From Apostichopus japonicus (Eukaryota > Echinodermata > Holothuroidea > Aspidochirotida > Stichopodidae): 64,000 bases of DNA. Below are positions 11,596-24,300 of this stretch, in pieces. The notes under the pieces were generated by a model. That model made no database searches, was not told the DNA's origin, and saw nothing but the letters and a program-made list of their open reading frames with translations. The position numbers were made by a program, and so were the translations under genes. Every line of letters starts with the position of its first letter. Within the stretch, counting starts at the first letter, position 1. The stretch spans positions 3,372,001-3,436,000 of the forward strand of contig NC_092579.1 in NCBI RefSeq assembly GCF_037975245.1, given 5' to 3'.

Positions 11596-12306
11596 CAGGG
11601 CCGGATTAATGCCTGGGCTTAGGGACTGCAGCCCAGGGGCCTCCGCCATCTGGAGGGCCTCTATAGAGTAAGTGAAAAGTTATTTCAATCGTGAATGCTG
11701 AATCAAAGTATAAGTTCTCTAAATTATCTATTTAATAAAATGGTTCATTTCTGGCCTCCACAATTAGTTTTAGAGATAGTCGCCGTTTGGCGACCGTCAG
11801 TTACTGTAGTGACATTGACATTGACATGACTTTCACTAACCCTAACTCTAGCAGCATAGCACTATCACTCAATCTTAAGTGACTGCATGCTCCAGCGACC
11901 AAGCTGAATAAGAAGCCCCGGAACTCTGTGTGCAAGTTCCTGGTACAACACTGTTGTGTAACAACAGTATCATTGACTACCAGAGACTACATCAAGTAAA
12001 TGTTATAACCACAGCTCTGTTCTACAGTACTAACCTCAATTGAAGATTGTGACACAACCCCAAACTTCAACAGTTACTAAAAAGTTACTCGCCAAAACTC
12101 AAAATTCACTCGCCACTATGGTTGCTGTTCAAGACTCTATACTTATAGTTTATTACACATATACAACATAAATATAATCAATACTGTTTTCTTCGGCACT
12201 TTCTCCTTCTGAAAATATAACTGGGGCCTCACAGTACTTGTAGCCCAGCGGTATATAGCCCATGGGTATACAGCCCAGGGGTCAACAAAATCTTAATCCG
12301 GCTCTG
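11596..12306. mobile_element. hAT-like non-autonomous element, both ends present (copy B)
   Basis: Starts CAGGGCCGGATTAA and ends TTAATCCGGCTCTG, 711 bp in all. The flanks TATATGTG (11588-11595) and TATGTGTG (12307-12314) match at 7 of 8 bases, consistent with an aged 8-bp hAT target duplication. A left-truncated relic sits at the same place in copy A. There is no coding capacity. Confidence 0.75.
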
Positions 12307-12524
12307 TATGTGTGTAATAATGTTTATCATTTCCAGCTCATGTTATGATTTATACGGGGAAGGGAGATTGTCTAACATGTGGCGGTGCAACCATCCTCCC
12401 ATCCCAATACATCATATGGTTGAGGGCCGTTTACTGATTTCATCACTCACAGTTACTATGTAACGTACTGTTAACATTCCACTACATGCTTTTCTATTAT
12501 GCAGATTTGATGTGAAGATTCAAA

Positions 12525-13307
12525 ATGGCCTCCTTTATTTCCGCAATTGAAAAATTCGCCTCTAGTTATGACGAACGAGTAACACGAGAATGGATCCATA
12601 GACATTGGCCAAAGACCATAGCAATAAGCGTCATATACATCATACTAGTCTTCTCTGGGAGACGCTGGATGGAAAAGAGAGAAAAATACAACCTCAGATG
12701 GGCTCTCACTCTATGGTCTGCGTCTTTGGCGCTGTTTAGCATCATCGGTACTTGGTTTATGTTGGGGAGAGCAATCCACGATTTACGCAAGTACGGGTTT
12801 CGACACACCATCTGCGACAACACCTTCTACTACACAGGACACGGTATTTGGTTGTATTGGTTCTGTTTGAGTAAAGTCGTGGAGTTGGGAGACACATTTT
12901 TCATCGTTGTTCGTAAACAAAAGTTGATGTTCCTCCACTGGTATCACCACGTGGCTACCTTAATCTTCACATGGTATGGATATGGCAATGAGATTGCGCT
13001 TGGCATGTACTTTGCAGGCATCAACTTTGCTATTCACTCCTTCATGTACTCCTACTACGCTATTCGTGCATCTGGATTAGTGCGCATGCCTCGGCAAGTC
13101 AACGTCACGATTACGTCATTGCAACTTTTGCAGATGGTGTTTGGAGTATACGTTAATATCTACGCATACAGTGAGCTGTTGAACAGTCGTCCATGCAATA
13201 ATAACTTGTCCAGTATATATTTTTCTTTCGTCATGTACTTCAGCTATGTGGTTTTGTTTGCAAATTTCTTCTATCAGAACTACATTACCAAACAGAAGCA
13301 TTCATGA
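12525..13307 (+). CDS. Fatty acid elongase, ELOVL6/ELOVL3 type (copy 2, C-terminally shortened)
   Basis: 260-residue near-twin of the elongase at 1410. Over residues 1-260 it differs only at I10K, L32I, L37I, M89K and M254I. All catalytic motifs are intact: KxxExxDT 117-124, HWYHH 138-142, HxxMYxYY 171-178, TxxQxxQ 197-203. The codon after S260 is TGA where copy 1 has GGG. The lost 17-residue tail is still open downstream and would still end in KKET. The new C-terminus KQKHS fits the alternative KxKxx ER-retrieval pattern, so targeting may survive. A splice acceptor (AG at 12503-12504) lies 20 bases before the ATG, as in copy 1. It is probably functional, but a recent or polymorphic nonsense allele cannot be excluded. 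Confidence 0.88.
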   Translation: MASFISAIEKFASSYDERVTREWIHRHWPKTIAISVIYIILVFSGRRWMEKREKYNLRWALTLWSASLALFSIIGTWFMLGRAIHDLRKYGFRHTICDNTFYYTGHGIWLYWFCLSKVVELGDTFFIVVRKQKLMFLHWYHHVATLIFTWYGYGNEIALGMYFAGINFAIHSFMYSYYAIRASGLVRMPRQVNVTITSLQLLQMVFGVYVNIYAYSELLNSRPCNNNLSSIYFSFVMYFSYVVLFANFFYQNYITKQKHS

Positions 13308-13473
13308 AAAGCCTTCACAAACGGGGTAAATTTAATGGGCACCAAGAAAGAAACGTAAGAGTTTAGGGAGTTTAGTTTTAATCATATTAAGGCGGATCCA
13401 ATGGAATTGACTACTTCGATCAAAGCATCATTCTGTATTTCAAGGAAACGACATGATTAGGACCTTAAGAAAC

Positions 13474-13479
13474 AATAAA
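13474..13479 (+). promoter_or_regulatory. Candidate poly(A) signal, elongase copy 2
   Basis: AATAAA about 167 bases after the TGA. The homologous position in copy 1 is AATTAA. Confidence 0.4.
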
Positions 13480-13619
13480 CAACAAGAACGAATCCATGTG
13501 ATCATTTTTACCGTGATTGTCTTAACCAGAGTTGTAGCAGTAGTAGGTTCAGGCGGTTTCTTGAACCAGGGCCACCGGGTTCCGACATGTCGAGCCAACT
13601 GTAAGTCAAGTAAGATCCT

Positions 13620-13650
<31 letters not shown>

Positions 13651-13779
13651 TACATAACTTTGAGACGTTCGTGTTTGTTCGTCCTTTAGGGGCAAACATG
13701 GAGCGAAAAAAAGGATGTATATCACTAATGATCAATTTTATATATCAAACAACGTTAATGTCACATTATCTTGTTGTAA

Positions 13780-13806
13780 GCAATATATATATATATATAT
13801 ATATAT
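13780..13806. repeat. TA microsatellite, left of the Penelope-like insertion
   Basis: Short TA run. With the longer run at 14793-14975 it appears to be the split remains of the TA tract that is intact at 2851-2881 in copy A. Confidence 0.8.
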
Positions 13807-13902
13807 GAAAGAGCGGATGTTGACATGCTTGGTGTATATGATGAATTGTAGAATATGAGACTTCAACAAGCACAGTAAGAAAGTATACAAGCTGTATGTT
13901 GC

Positions 13903-13932
13903 AATATTTCGCCGGTTAAGGCTTTATCAAGG
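13903..13932 (-). ncRNA. Hammerhead-ribozyme-like core, left repeat (variant)
   Basis: On the minus strand the core reads TTGATAA, then AGCC, a short loop, GGC and GAAA. Penelope-like elements are known to carry hammerhead ribozymes in their terminal repeats with core CTGATGA...GAAA. Here the C3 and G8 positions appear as T and A, which keeps a possible pair. A GTC that could serve as the cleavage triplet lies about 20 bases upstream. Activity is unknown. Confidence 0.4.
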
Positions 13933-14060
13933 AATGAAGTGCAAACTACCGACTCCGTGTATATAAGTAAAAACTTTAAAACCAATTCCCCTGAGCTGAA
14001 ACGCACCAGCGAACAAACTGTATTCGGAGCGCACAGACGGACCAGCAAGATGTGAAAAGC

Positions 14061-14552
14061 TTAAATATCCAATTGACGTCCAGCACAGCCATTCAATAAG
14101 TTATTACTGGCTTTAATGGTAAGGGCTTCGATTATTTTTCTTTCACTGGTATTGGGTAAGTTGTGATGTAGGATTTGCCAATTGGTGTTTTCTCCAGATT
14201 TCGGATTTATATTGTGAGTTTGTAAATGAGTGTTTATGGTCTGTTTAGTTATACGTAGATGTTCTTTTATTCTCGTTCCAATTGTACATCCCGTTTCGCC
14301 GATGTATGTAGACGAGCAAAGATTGCATTTAATCCTGTAGACACAGTTTTTGGCTAAACAGATATTCTTCTTTACAGCGATTTTGCAGGTGTCACAGTTG
14401 GATGGGCAACCCTGTTTGTCACGTGGCGCGGAAAACAAACTCACGGATGGATTACCTGTCATGAAGTGTGTTCTCAGATTTGTAATGCCCGATCTGCTGA
14501 TTGTTGCCACGGTCTGCCGTTTTATGTTCTCGTTCACAAATGGTACTTTTTA
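14061..14552 (-). pseudogene. GIY-YIG endonuclease fragment of a Penelope-like element
   Basis: Encodes about 163 residues, beginning just after an in-frame stop at about 14553. The Cys-rich lead-in (CPSNCDTC) is followed by VYRIKCNLCSSTYIGETG and then R-x-KEHL, the GIY-YIG nuclease signature found at the C-terminus of Penelope-like elements with its CCHH-like cysteine set. The endonuclease nicks target DNA for primed reverse transcription. The upstream RT domain is missing, so the copy cannot move by itself. Confidence 0.85.
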
Positions 14553-14700
14553 ATTTACCTTTTATTTAAGCTTTTCACATCTTGCTGGTCCGTCTGTGCA
14601 TGCGCTTCGAATACAGTTTGTTGCTGGTGCGTTTCAGCTCAGGGTAATTGGTCTTAAAATTTTTACTTATATACACGGAGTCGGTAGTTTGCACCTTATT

Positions 14701-14730
14701 CCTTGATAAAGCCTAAACCGGCGAAATATT
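14701..14730 (+). ncRNA. Hammerhead-ribozyme-like core, right repeat (variant)
   Basis: Inverted partner of the motif at 13903-13932, here on the plus strand: TTGATAA, AGCC, short loop, GGC, GAAA. Both repeats share the same departures from the canonical core, so the variant belongs to the element lineage and is not random decay of one copy. Confidence 0.4.
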
Positions 14731-14788
14731 GGAACATACAGCTTTGTATACTTTCTTACTGTGCTTGTTGAAGTCTCATTTTCTACAA

Positions 14789-14975
<187 letters not shown>

Positions 14976-15774
14976 TCCGTGAACAAATATATATTTTAGT
15001 AAAATTATATATTTACAAAAGCATAGGATTTGGTAAAATTTTATATTTTTGTAAATATATATATTTACAAATATACATTTTGATCAAAATATATATTGTG
15101 GTAGAAAGCATATATTTGTAAACATATATAGTTTGGTAACAATATATATTTGTAAATATATAAAGCTAAAGTTCGAAGACCCTTTAGATCTATTTTAAGT
15201 AAAGTTCGTTTTATCAGTAAATATAAGTCCAGGGACAAAGGTAGATAAGGAACAATTGGATTTATAAATAGAATTAGAAAATCTCAATCAGAGATGAATA
15301 TCAGTTGACGAAGCCTGAATTAAAAACGAATCTCAAAACCACAATTTATTTACAGTCCTTCGCCATTTTATTACTTTTTGTTAGTTTTTTGTTTTAATAA
15401 AAATAACATCAGTGAGTCTTGGTATATAGTTGTTTTACGAGATTTGATCTATTGAAACTTAAGAGGGGTTTCGTTTTGATAAGAACATAACAGCAACAGT
15501 AATAATTCAACCAAAAATGCAAATTTCCGTAATGAATGATAATGCTTTCCCACAGGCTACTATTTATTGTTTGAACGTGATTCTTTGGTAAGCAAATGTT
15601 GAACGATGTTTCGAGACATTTGGAACAAGTGTAAATACTTTATGGATCATAATTATGTTCAACATGCCACAAGTTACAATGCTCATCTTTCCTACATTTA
15701 GTCAAGGTCCCCTGCTGGGAGATATTAAAATAAAACCACTATGTGATTCGAATCTATCTGATACCACTCAAATG

Positions 15775-16210
15775 CAAGTATCTTTATATTTCGTAACGAC
15801 CTTCCGTTTATATTTGCAGATATAGTGTAATCAGATAGTAGCATAACATAAAAGTTAAAAGTAAACAAATCTCTAGTTCAAGGATTGAGGTAGCATATTT
15901 ATGAACGAACAGCTGTCGCGATCATGATCAATTGATTTTCGAATTAAAACACAATCATGTGTGTTTGGTGCAGAGGAGATCCAGTGACCTTCCTTCCCCT
16001 TCCCTCCCCTTTTCCCACCCGCCCCATCGGTCTCTTCTGCCGGCCTCTCCATCAGAACAAAATGCAAGTATGTTTATATTTTAGTAGCGACCTTCCGTTT
16101 ATATAATGTAGATAGTGCAGACATGTATTCAGATATGGAAACAGCATAGAAAAGAATGAATATAATCATCAGTTATGTTTTGTTTGCTTCAGGATTAAGC
16201 AATTCAGTTT
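15775..16210. repeat. GCGACCTTCCGTTT modules, left group (copy B)
   Basis: Two copies of the module, near 15794 and 16086, separated by a C-rich tract and followed by the AGTTATGTTTTGTTTGCTTC tail. Same family as 5120-6140. Confidence 0.55.
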
Positions 16211-16969
16211 TCATGTTAAGTGGAAAACCGTTTTTTTACCCTGCCCCAACACCCCCCCCCCTTACCACCCCTTCTACCACCATCAATGCATCATTACCTC
16301 AAGCCAACATATATTTAAAATTCACGTCCATCAGAACGCTCAAAATGTGATCGTACACGCCCCCCCCCCAAAAAAAAAAGGATTTATATATGTTGGAATA
16401 TATAAACATAAAAACTTTGAAGATGAAGTGCAATAAAAACTTAATTTTAATACTTACAGACAATTCAAACACTAAACTGTTAATCCATGGACGATTTTAC
16501 TGCCAGGCCACATTTGCTACAATTGATCCTGTACACATCTAATTAAGGCGTCTCTATGAAAGTGGCTGAACTAAAAACTCACTCGGCTGTGAGAGGTCCC
16601 TCTGCACTCCCCTCTGTTTGGTTATCATCTGGGAATTTAGTAAACCCTTAGTATGACTCCCCTCCAGTGGTTATAGAAAACCCTTATGTTATTCCTATCA
16701 AGAGGAGATAGGATAACCCAATTTGTGAGCCTAAAGTGGTTGCAGCAAGTCAAGGCTCCCTACCGGGAAAGGTTAAAATAATCCTCTTTGTGATTCCAAT
16801 TTATGTTATCCCTCTCGTGTGCCGCCCTCCCCCTCTCCTTCCTAGTGATTGTAACAGGTCTTATTTCATTCCCATCACAGGATTTTAAATGTGTTTGGCG
16901 GGGAGGGGTGGAGGGACACTTCTAATAATCACCCGGACTGATTTACGTAGATTGGTTTGCTATAGAAAG

Positions 16970-17180
16970 GGAAGGGGAAATGAAGGATGTTAAAAAGGGA
17001 GTATGACCCTGGGGTAGTTGAAACCGGCTCCAATATCGGGGGTATGGGGGTCCTCCCCCCCCCTCCCGTCCGTCCCTTCAGAATGAACAAAAATAAGACG
17101 TCATATGGTGCATTCTGAGGTGGATTCAGACCGTAAATTAGTTCTATAATAAGCTCTAAACCCAAGGATAATGCAGATAA
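16970..17180. repeat. Dispersed poly-C-centred repeat fragment
   Basis: A 'tgaccctggg...ctccaatatcg' block, then a C-run, then a 'gtgcattctgagg...agaccgtaaa' block. Its direct counterpart in copy A is 4430-4640. A related version occurs at 9770-9960 and 19245-19450. It may be an old non-autonomous transposon; no ends are recognised. Confidence 0.4.
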
Positions 17181-17689
17181 CAAATGCTCTAGATTGTGTG
17201 CGTATGTGTGATAGAAAAGGGTACACCCCTAGAAGTGGTCTAATTCTTCAACAGTTGAATGTTAACAAATCCCCGACTGAAACATCTCCCTCCCCCCCCC
17301 CCCAACCGACGGTAGAACATGGGCATTGGCCCTCTCCACTCCTTCGCGCTCGCCTCTGACTTCAATGCTTAATTGCCCAACAAACTATTTTGGCGGATTT
17401 CCAAGCCAAGTTTTCAACGTCGATCTAATTTGGTCAGTTTTCTTCGTAATCTTATCTCCATCACAATTTAAACTTGCGAAACGAAATGAAGTACCATGCC
17501 GGTTCGTTCTCTGGTATATTAATATATATTGGGCTTTATAAGTGTGTGGTTATTTTCATTCAAAACTAGTAAACAATAGTAAACATTAAACATTGTACTA
17601 ACCTCAGATACACATATGTTAGTATAGGTGATATAGCAATGGTTAAAGTAGTGGACATAGACTAAAAATAGAACAGAAAATAGCAATTA

Positions 17690-18670
17690 ACTTTATATTT
17701 GGTAACGACCTTCCGTTTGTATTGGTAGATCGCAACCAGATATAGTATCAGTATAAGTTATGTATTAATACCTCTCATACAAGGACTATATAAGTTAGCA
17801 CATATAGCAGTATCTAACGGTCTATATATTTAGTAATGTATTGCTGTAATATTAGTTTTTTAATGCAGAACACCTGGAAGACCAGTTCTCTTTCTTCCCC
17901 CACCCTCCCTTCTCCCCCTCCCCCTCCTCTTTTTCTCTCCACCTCTTCCTCCACCCACCCCCCTGTCTCTCTCTCTTTCCTTCAGCTCTCAGAACATAAA
18001 TTCAAGTATCTTTATATTTAGTAACGACCTTCCAAATGTATTTGTAGATATAGTGTAATCAGATAGTATAGAATAACTTAAAAGTTAAATGTAAACAAAT
18101 CTCTTGTCCAAGGATTGAGGTAGCATACGAATAAACGAACAGCTATCACGATCATGATCAATTGCTTCTCGGACTATAACACAATCATGTGTGTTAGGTG
18201 CAGAGGAGATCCAGTACCCTTCCTTCCCCTCTCCCTTCCCCTTGACTCTATTCTGCCTTCTCTGCATCATAATATAACTAAAGTTAACTTTGACATTTGG
18301 AAACGACCTTGTATATTGTTATTGGCAGATAACGCAATCAGATAGGAACAGTAGCAGCCTATTATAAATACATATAATCCAAAGATCAGTGCTTTAGGGT
18401 TACGCTTTTTTTCTAGAGCAATGAAGGTCGCGTACCCCTCCCTTTCCTACCCACCCCCTATCTAGCTGTTCCCATCACTCTCTTCTGCCGGCCTCTCCAA
18501 CAGAACAGAATGAAAGTATCTTTATATTTAGAAGCGACCTTCCGCTTATAATTGTAGATAGTACAGACAAATAATCAGGTATAGAAACAGCATAGATAAG
18601 GAGCAATACAATCATCAGTTATGTTTTGTTTGCTTCATGATTATACAATTCAGTTTTCTGTTAAGTGGAA
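17690..18670. repeat. GCGACCTTCCGTTT modules, right group (copy B)
   Basis: Four copies near 17704, 18024, 18302 and 18534 that parallel the copy A array. C/T-rich tracts alternate with the modules, as in copy A. Confidence 0.6.
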
Positions 18671-19541
18671 GACCGTCACCTACCCTACACCCCACCCCAC
18701 CCCTGTCAACCCTTCTACCACCAGCCATGCATCAATACCTCAAGCCACTAAATATATAAAATTCACATCTATCAGTACGTTCAAAATGTGATCGTACATG
18801 GTTCACCCCCCCCCCCCCCACCGCCCAATACACCGCATACATGTATTTAAATATGTTGGTATATGTAAGCATAAAAACTATAAGGATGACGCGGCATACA
18901 AACCGAATTTTAATACTTTAAGCAAGTTTGGTTTATTATAGGCTGTTATTAATTCTATGAAATCATATACAGTGACAACTTGCTCCCAAATGACTTCGAG
19001 TCCGGGCCTAGCGCTATATATTTGTGCTACCATTACTTAGGGTTATGGACACACCGGGACAAAGCCAAACACAGATATCATTGGCCTTTATAACATAGAG
19101 ATAGCTCTGATCAACAATTTCCCCAAACATGCTCTGGTGAACAACTTCCTCAAACAACTAAGAGTGATCGTATAGTTAGGAGATACCACATGTTCAGTAG
19201 ACGACCCCCTCCGTCAATTTCAGATGTATTGCACCATGATTTTAGAAATAAGGGGTGTGGCCTTGGGATCGGTGAAGTCGAACACCATATGGGGGAGGGG
19301 TCATCCCCCTCCTCCTCCCCTCTCCAAAAAATGTAGTTCGAATTTTAGACGCCAAATTGTGCATTCTGAGGCATATTTAGACTATAAAAAATGTCTTTAA
19401 TCAGGTCTAAATATACGATTGTGCTGATATACAACTACATCTTTGAGTTTTGGTATTAGGTTAAAAAGGAGGGGGCGTGTTGGGTGGGGTGGGGTGGGTG
19501 GGTGGCACACCGTACTTCCTTGATCCACGTCTAGACTTGTA

Positions 19542-20489
19542 GTAAGTCCGTATAATCGACTATTTGTTTTTCCACACCGTGTACCATAGTTGAAGATTAA
19601 CTATAGTAGTATAACACGTACTATACTCGTGCTATAAGATCCATGTACTCGTAATCTGGTGCTCATTCATTGGGGGGGGGGGGGTTCTACTTGTACACAT
19701 GCTGTTGTACTCACACTACAAGTATTTAATTCCCGATATTCGATGCATGGATATTACTCCGCACATGAGACTAACAATACTTCGGTATTTTTACTCAAAA
19801 TCTGTTGTCACCGATCAGAAATTTGCTGACGAGAATGATGAAATCACCAAATCATGGGGCCCGGGAGGGGGTGGGAGAGGGCGGGTATTTGAATCTCTGG
19901 ATAAACAAGAAGCAAGTGGTGCCCATGTTCTCGATCATGCTAACCACTATGACTTTTGTTCCTAGCGGTTACCGATAAAGCTATACATCAAACAGAGCAA
20001 CCAGTTCAATTAATGTGTCACCTTTGTCTTGCGTTATTTATCAGTAGATATTATCTCTCTGTCTATTACACAATAGAATCGCCTCATCGAGTACACAATG
20101 GTTACTCTTAACATCAACGTCAACCGGGAGATCGAATTCTGATGCTATATGTTTAACATTCCTCGTTACAACGAGAACGGCAATTGCAGCGAGAGCATCC
20201 ACCAAGAAAGCCCTGCGTGACTTCGTAACCCACTGGTGAGAAATTTTTCACTCATATTTCCCCCCCCCCCCCCCCCCCCGTCTTTATCTTGATATATATT
20301 TGTAGCCTTGGAGTATTTGATTCGTCTTATATTTGGTATACAGGAAGAGAATAAGTATATGATATTCTTGGGTAACATTGCTGACTTCTATAGATTTCGG
20401 TAAGTCACTAACAGCTTGCAACTCCGTCACTGAGAAGGCAAGGCCTACGATCCCCCCCCCCCCCCTCCCAAGTAATTTTCAGAGCAAAT
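19542..20489. other. Spacer after copy B
   Basis: Unique sequence with pure poly-G (about 19671-19683) and poly-C (20261-20279, 20452-20465) runs. I see no supported gene. Confidence 0.4.
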
Positions 20490-21310
20490 GTGTTCACACC
20501 TGTGCTTGGCGTCGCCGTAAATTCAAAATGGCGTCAGGCAGTCAAACAACGTGATAATGTTAATAACTTAAATAGAAGGGAAATGTCATCGACACCAGTC
20601 AAACTCATCGAGATGAAGCAGAAGCAGAGTAACTATCAAGGTTTTAAAAGTTACCTAAATTCGGAATTCTTGGAGGTGTTGATGAGGATGGAGGAGATAT
20701 TTGTGAGAGAGCAAGTAACCTTTACGAGTCGATTGTAAAAGCGGTACGTAAGGCATTTGACCAACAATAACCTCGTCGGCCTAAGATCTCAGAACCTTCC
20801 AAGTAAAAGTAGTTAAAGCTATTGTCAAAGAAGCATATAGATAATGATTATAGTATTGCTGGTAGTAAGTTATCGTTGCTATTCAGCCGATGATCATGGA
20901 AGATGTGGCATCTATTTATTGCTCCTACAACTGAAACTATACTCTACGCCGGTATTAAGCATAATCTGCAGACAGCTGATTCCTTGGACATGGAGCTAGC
21001 CAGGTCGAAGAATGAAGTTTTTAATAACAAATCTCTGAATGAATAAACTGGAATAATATTCCAGAAAAGAGTATGTTTAAGATATTTTTGGCTTAAAGTA
21101 AAAATCCAGATGAAGACCTGGAAATTAAAGTTATTTAATTTATCGAAATACATTGGAGTAGACATCGTAACAGACGATTTGATTATCTATTATCGTCTCC
21201 CGCGCAATGGCAAACACCCTCGCCCAGCAATCCTCATATTTGTCGAAAGAAAGACAAAAGTAACCATCATGCAGGGTAAAAAGAACTTAAATGCAAATTC
21301 CGCAGCATAA
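20490..21310 (+). pseudogene. Decayed LINE ORF1-like fragment
   Basis: Two broken open stretches (20490-20738 and 21110-21310). The second reads IGVDIVTDDLIIYYRLPRNG, followed within a few residues by RPAILIFVERKTKV and then KKNL. This resembles the C-terminal domain of LINE ORF1 proteins, where an R-L/V-G-x-x-x-x-x-RP-I-I-V-x-F pattern precedes an RKNLK motif. A stop (near 21040) and frame changes separate the parts. The family assignment rests on this pattern only; the first stretch may be unrelated. Confidence 0.4.
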
Positions 21311-24300
21311 AGAGGTCTTTGCAAGCTGATGATCTTACAAGACTCCTAATACCACTGATAATTGGTCTGAATCTCCCGCCAAACCCCTTCCCCTACCGCA
21401 AACATGTGTATACGAGGCTGGCACATATAAGGATTGGCTGAAGTCATTCCTAGTGAGGGATTAAGCGGATGGGCCGTCTAAGGGGAGATATGTTCCCTCC
21501 GCTTTGAGTAATTTGTCCGCGTAAATGGGGTGTAGATACGAGAATGATATTGACTATTCCATAATTTCAACTACATTTGTGTCGTGTTGCGAATATATGA
21601 CTTTGCGTGTGTAGCAAACCTAAGCCATCTGGAAGTCTGTTTTTTTTTTGCGGGGGACGGGTTGTCACCCCATGCCCCCATCACCCCCCCCCCCACCCAG
21701 CATAGCTATACCATCTTGAAAATCTATTATACTACATTGTCAGTAAATTTCTATAGTGGTAATTTAAGGTTTAGAAAAAAAACCACGAATCATTTTTTCG
21801 ATTTGTTACACAAACAATAAGGTCAACGCCAATTTCATAAACTAAGAGCTCGTCGCTTGCGCAGCGTTGAAAACAATCACATTCACAAACAATTTATGAC
21901 AGTTCAGTTTGTCTAATCGATTACGTGACCTTGGGTTATCCTTGCTAATTACGCCTAGCAGAATGATCTGCGCATGCATACTGTTCGGTGACTGGATGCT
22001 AATATGATAACACAATTAAACATAGCGTTATTTGTTTTGTGCTATTATTTAATACCAATTTAATCATTAACTCGTAGATATTGATATCACGTGACAGCAG
22101 TTGTCCCTTCATAATTATTAACTCGGGATATCCATCAGGGAGCTGACATGGTGTACCATTGATGGAAGTCGTTACAGGACATTTTCAGGCAGATTGTCGC
22201 AGGCATGTTATAGTGCTATGTGTCTCCCTATACCGATATGTAATACGGGAATGAATGTAGGCCTAAGCCTTCTCTGCAGTTCCAAAGAAGCTTATGGTGA
22301 CGCATATCGACTCAGAGCCCGTTGTAGTCAAATATCATAGATTAGTTAATTATAGTTCAATATTACAGTAGATGGCGAAAAGCAATAGATGCGTTAACTC
22401 TTACATTAGGCTAACGCCATTCAATTTCTATGGCGAACGCTCACTGAAAGGTGAAGTCATTGCACGCGCACGATTGCCACGCATGTTTGTGACTAAGATT
22501 TCTTGCAGTGCGTTCGCATACAGTTGAGTTAATCAACTGTCTATACCGTGCGTTTATCGCAGGATAATGCACGAAGCCGTAGATTAGGTTAATGCACGGT
22601 CAGCTGACGACAACGGACTAATCAGATTCGAGAATTATTAACAAGTATGAATGAACTCGGAATAAATATATAAAAGACTTGTGCCTGATCTCTCGCTTAA
22701 CCCTGCTTTCACCGTATCTGAACTACAAAATAGCAGTTGCACGAAACGGTAAGTAGATATACGCGCCCAGTTGGCTTCATCATTAAGGCGATGCAAATAT
22801 ACAGCGTTTCTTACATGATGTAGCGATGGAGGATAGATGGAATAGGCAGTCATACAAAAAAAAATCCCATGTTTATTAACAGTTGTATGTACCTTATAAT
22901 CTGTCATGCGTAGAAAACCGCAGGATCTCTGTTTCTAGTTACTAGTTCGAATTTTTCACTCTTGTATACACTACAACATGTTTTGCAATGGTCGAACTTC
23001 AATGTGGTGGCACAATACAGCAACTTCGCGTGTTCCCTAAATTCGCGCTCTGTGTACTATGTAGCTGCGCTGATAGCAGTTATGGAAAATGTCCATTTTG
23101 ACTCCCGACCTTTACAAGCATTATTCGTTCTATTTCTGGCGGCGACTGGTCAAACATATAAATGACAAAACATAGCTGAATGAAAGAATCAAACCACTGA
23201 GCAACATCAGCAAGACCGTCATTTAGAAGAACAAACACTGAAGCCCTTGCTACCGCGAGTTGACCGTATACCATCATACAAAGATTCAATTTTGATCTAC
23301 GCACGACGGTATAGGTAGGCCAACAACCACAGTAGACCTATAGTTAAAAAATGAGCCTATTATGCAAATTTTCAATAGAAGCCTGTGTTAAAGTTTGGTT
23401 GTATATCAATGTTTTTTATGTCTATTCGAGACCTCTTTCGTATGTATTCTCGCCTACCGTATTTGGCTAAATATATAGCTCTAAAACAATATTTTGCTAC
23501 GGCGGATATGTATAGCTTCAGGCATTGGCGGATCCCGGGCCTTTGTTTGGGAGGGGCCAAAGTGGCATTAGAGTGATATGGGGGAGGGGTCTAAGGGGAG
23601 GGGGTGCCCCCGTCCCCTTTGGAAAATTTTCTATTACTGAATGCCCTCAGATGCAATTTGGTGCGACAAAAGTGTACAATGGTGATGTTAATTTACTTCT
23701 AAAAAAAATGTTTCCCAGGTGTAATTTTCTAAAATATTTATAAAACAAAGTTGGCATCATCTTTAGCAAGAAATTTTATTTCTCATAGGTTATAAATTTC
23801 TTACAACCAGCCTGTAACTGCAAAATGGTGTTAAACTGTAAATCCTCATGCTCATACATTTACATAGTTCCCAACTCTTGAGAAGGCAAATGCTGGTCCA
23901 TGCCACGATTCGCCGTCCTGGGGGAGGGGTATATGGGGAGGGGGTGTCAAATGGTTCATTATGGGGCACACTTATAGGCTAGAAATTAGGTATAAGTTAG
24001 GTTTACATGAAAGGTTACCTTATGACGTACAATATACCCAATATACCAAAATAATTTACAGGGACCGAACATTTTCCCATGAGTGCGGATTAGTTTTGCT
24101 ATCTGTATGCCATTAAGGTATGCGCTAGCAATGTGTACTTCTGGATTTTGCTTATAGAAGAAGTTGCGAGGCATTAATATTTACCCAAAAAGTACGAATA
24201 AGCTATAGGCCTATACTATAGGCCTACGGTGTAGGCTCGAGCATATCAGGTCGTGAAACATTCGCTCTCGGCGCTAGAACAATCCACTGCTTTTGCAGTT

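Noticed and set aside
13308-13358. Programmed read-through of the TGA in elongase copy 2
   Set aside because: The base after the stop (TGA-A) lacks the CTA context usual for read-through. Kept only as a possibility.
20490-20738. A small independent protein gene
   Set aside because: No domain. It precedes an ORF1-like fragment on the same strand and more likely belongs to the same dead element.
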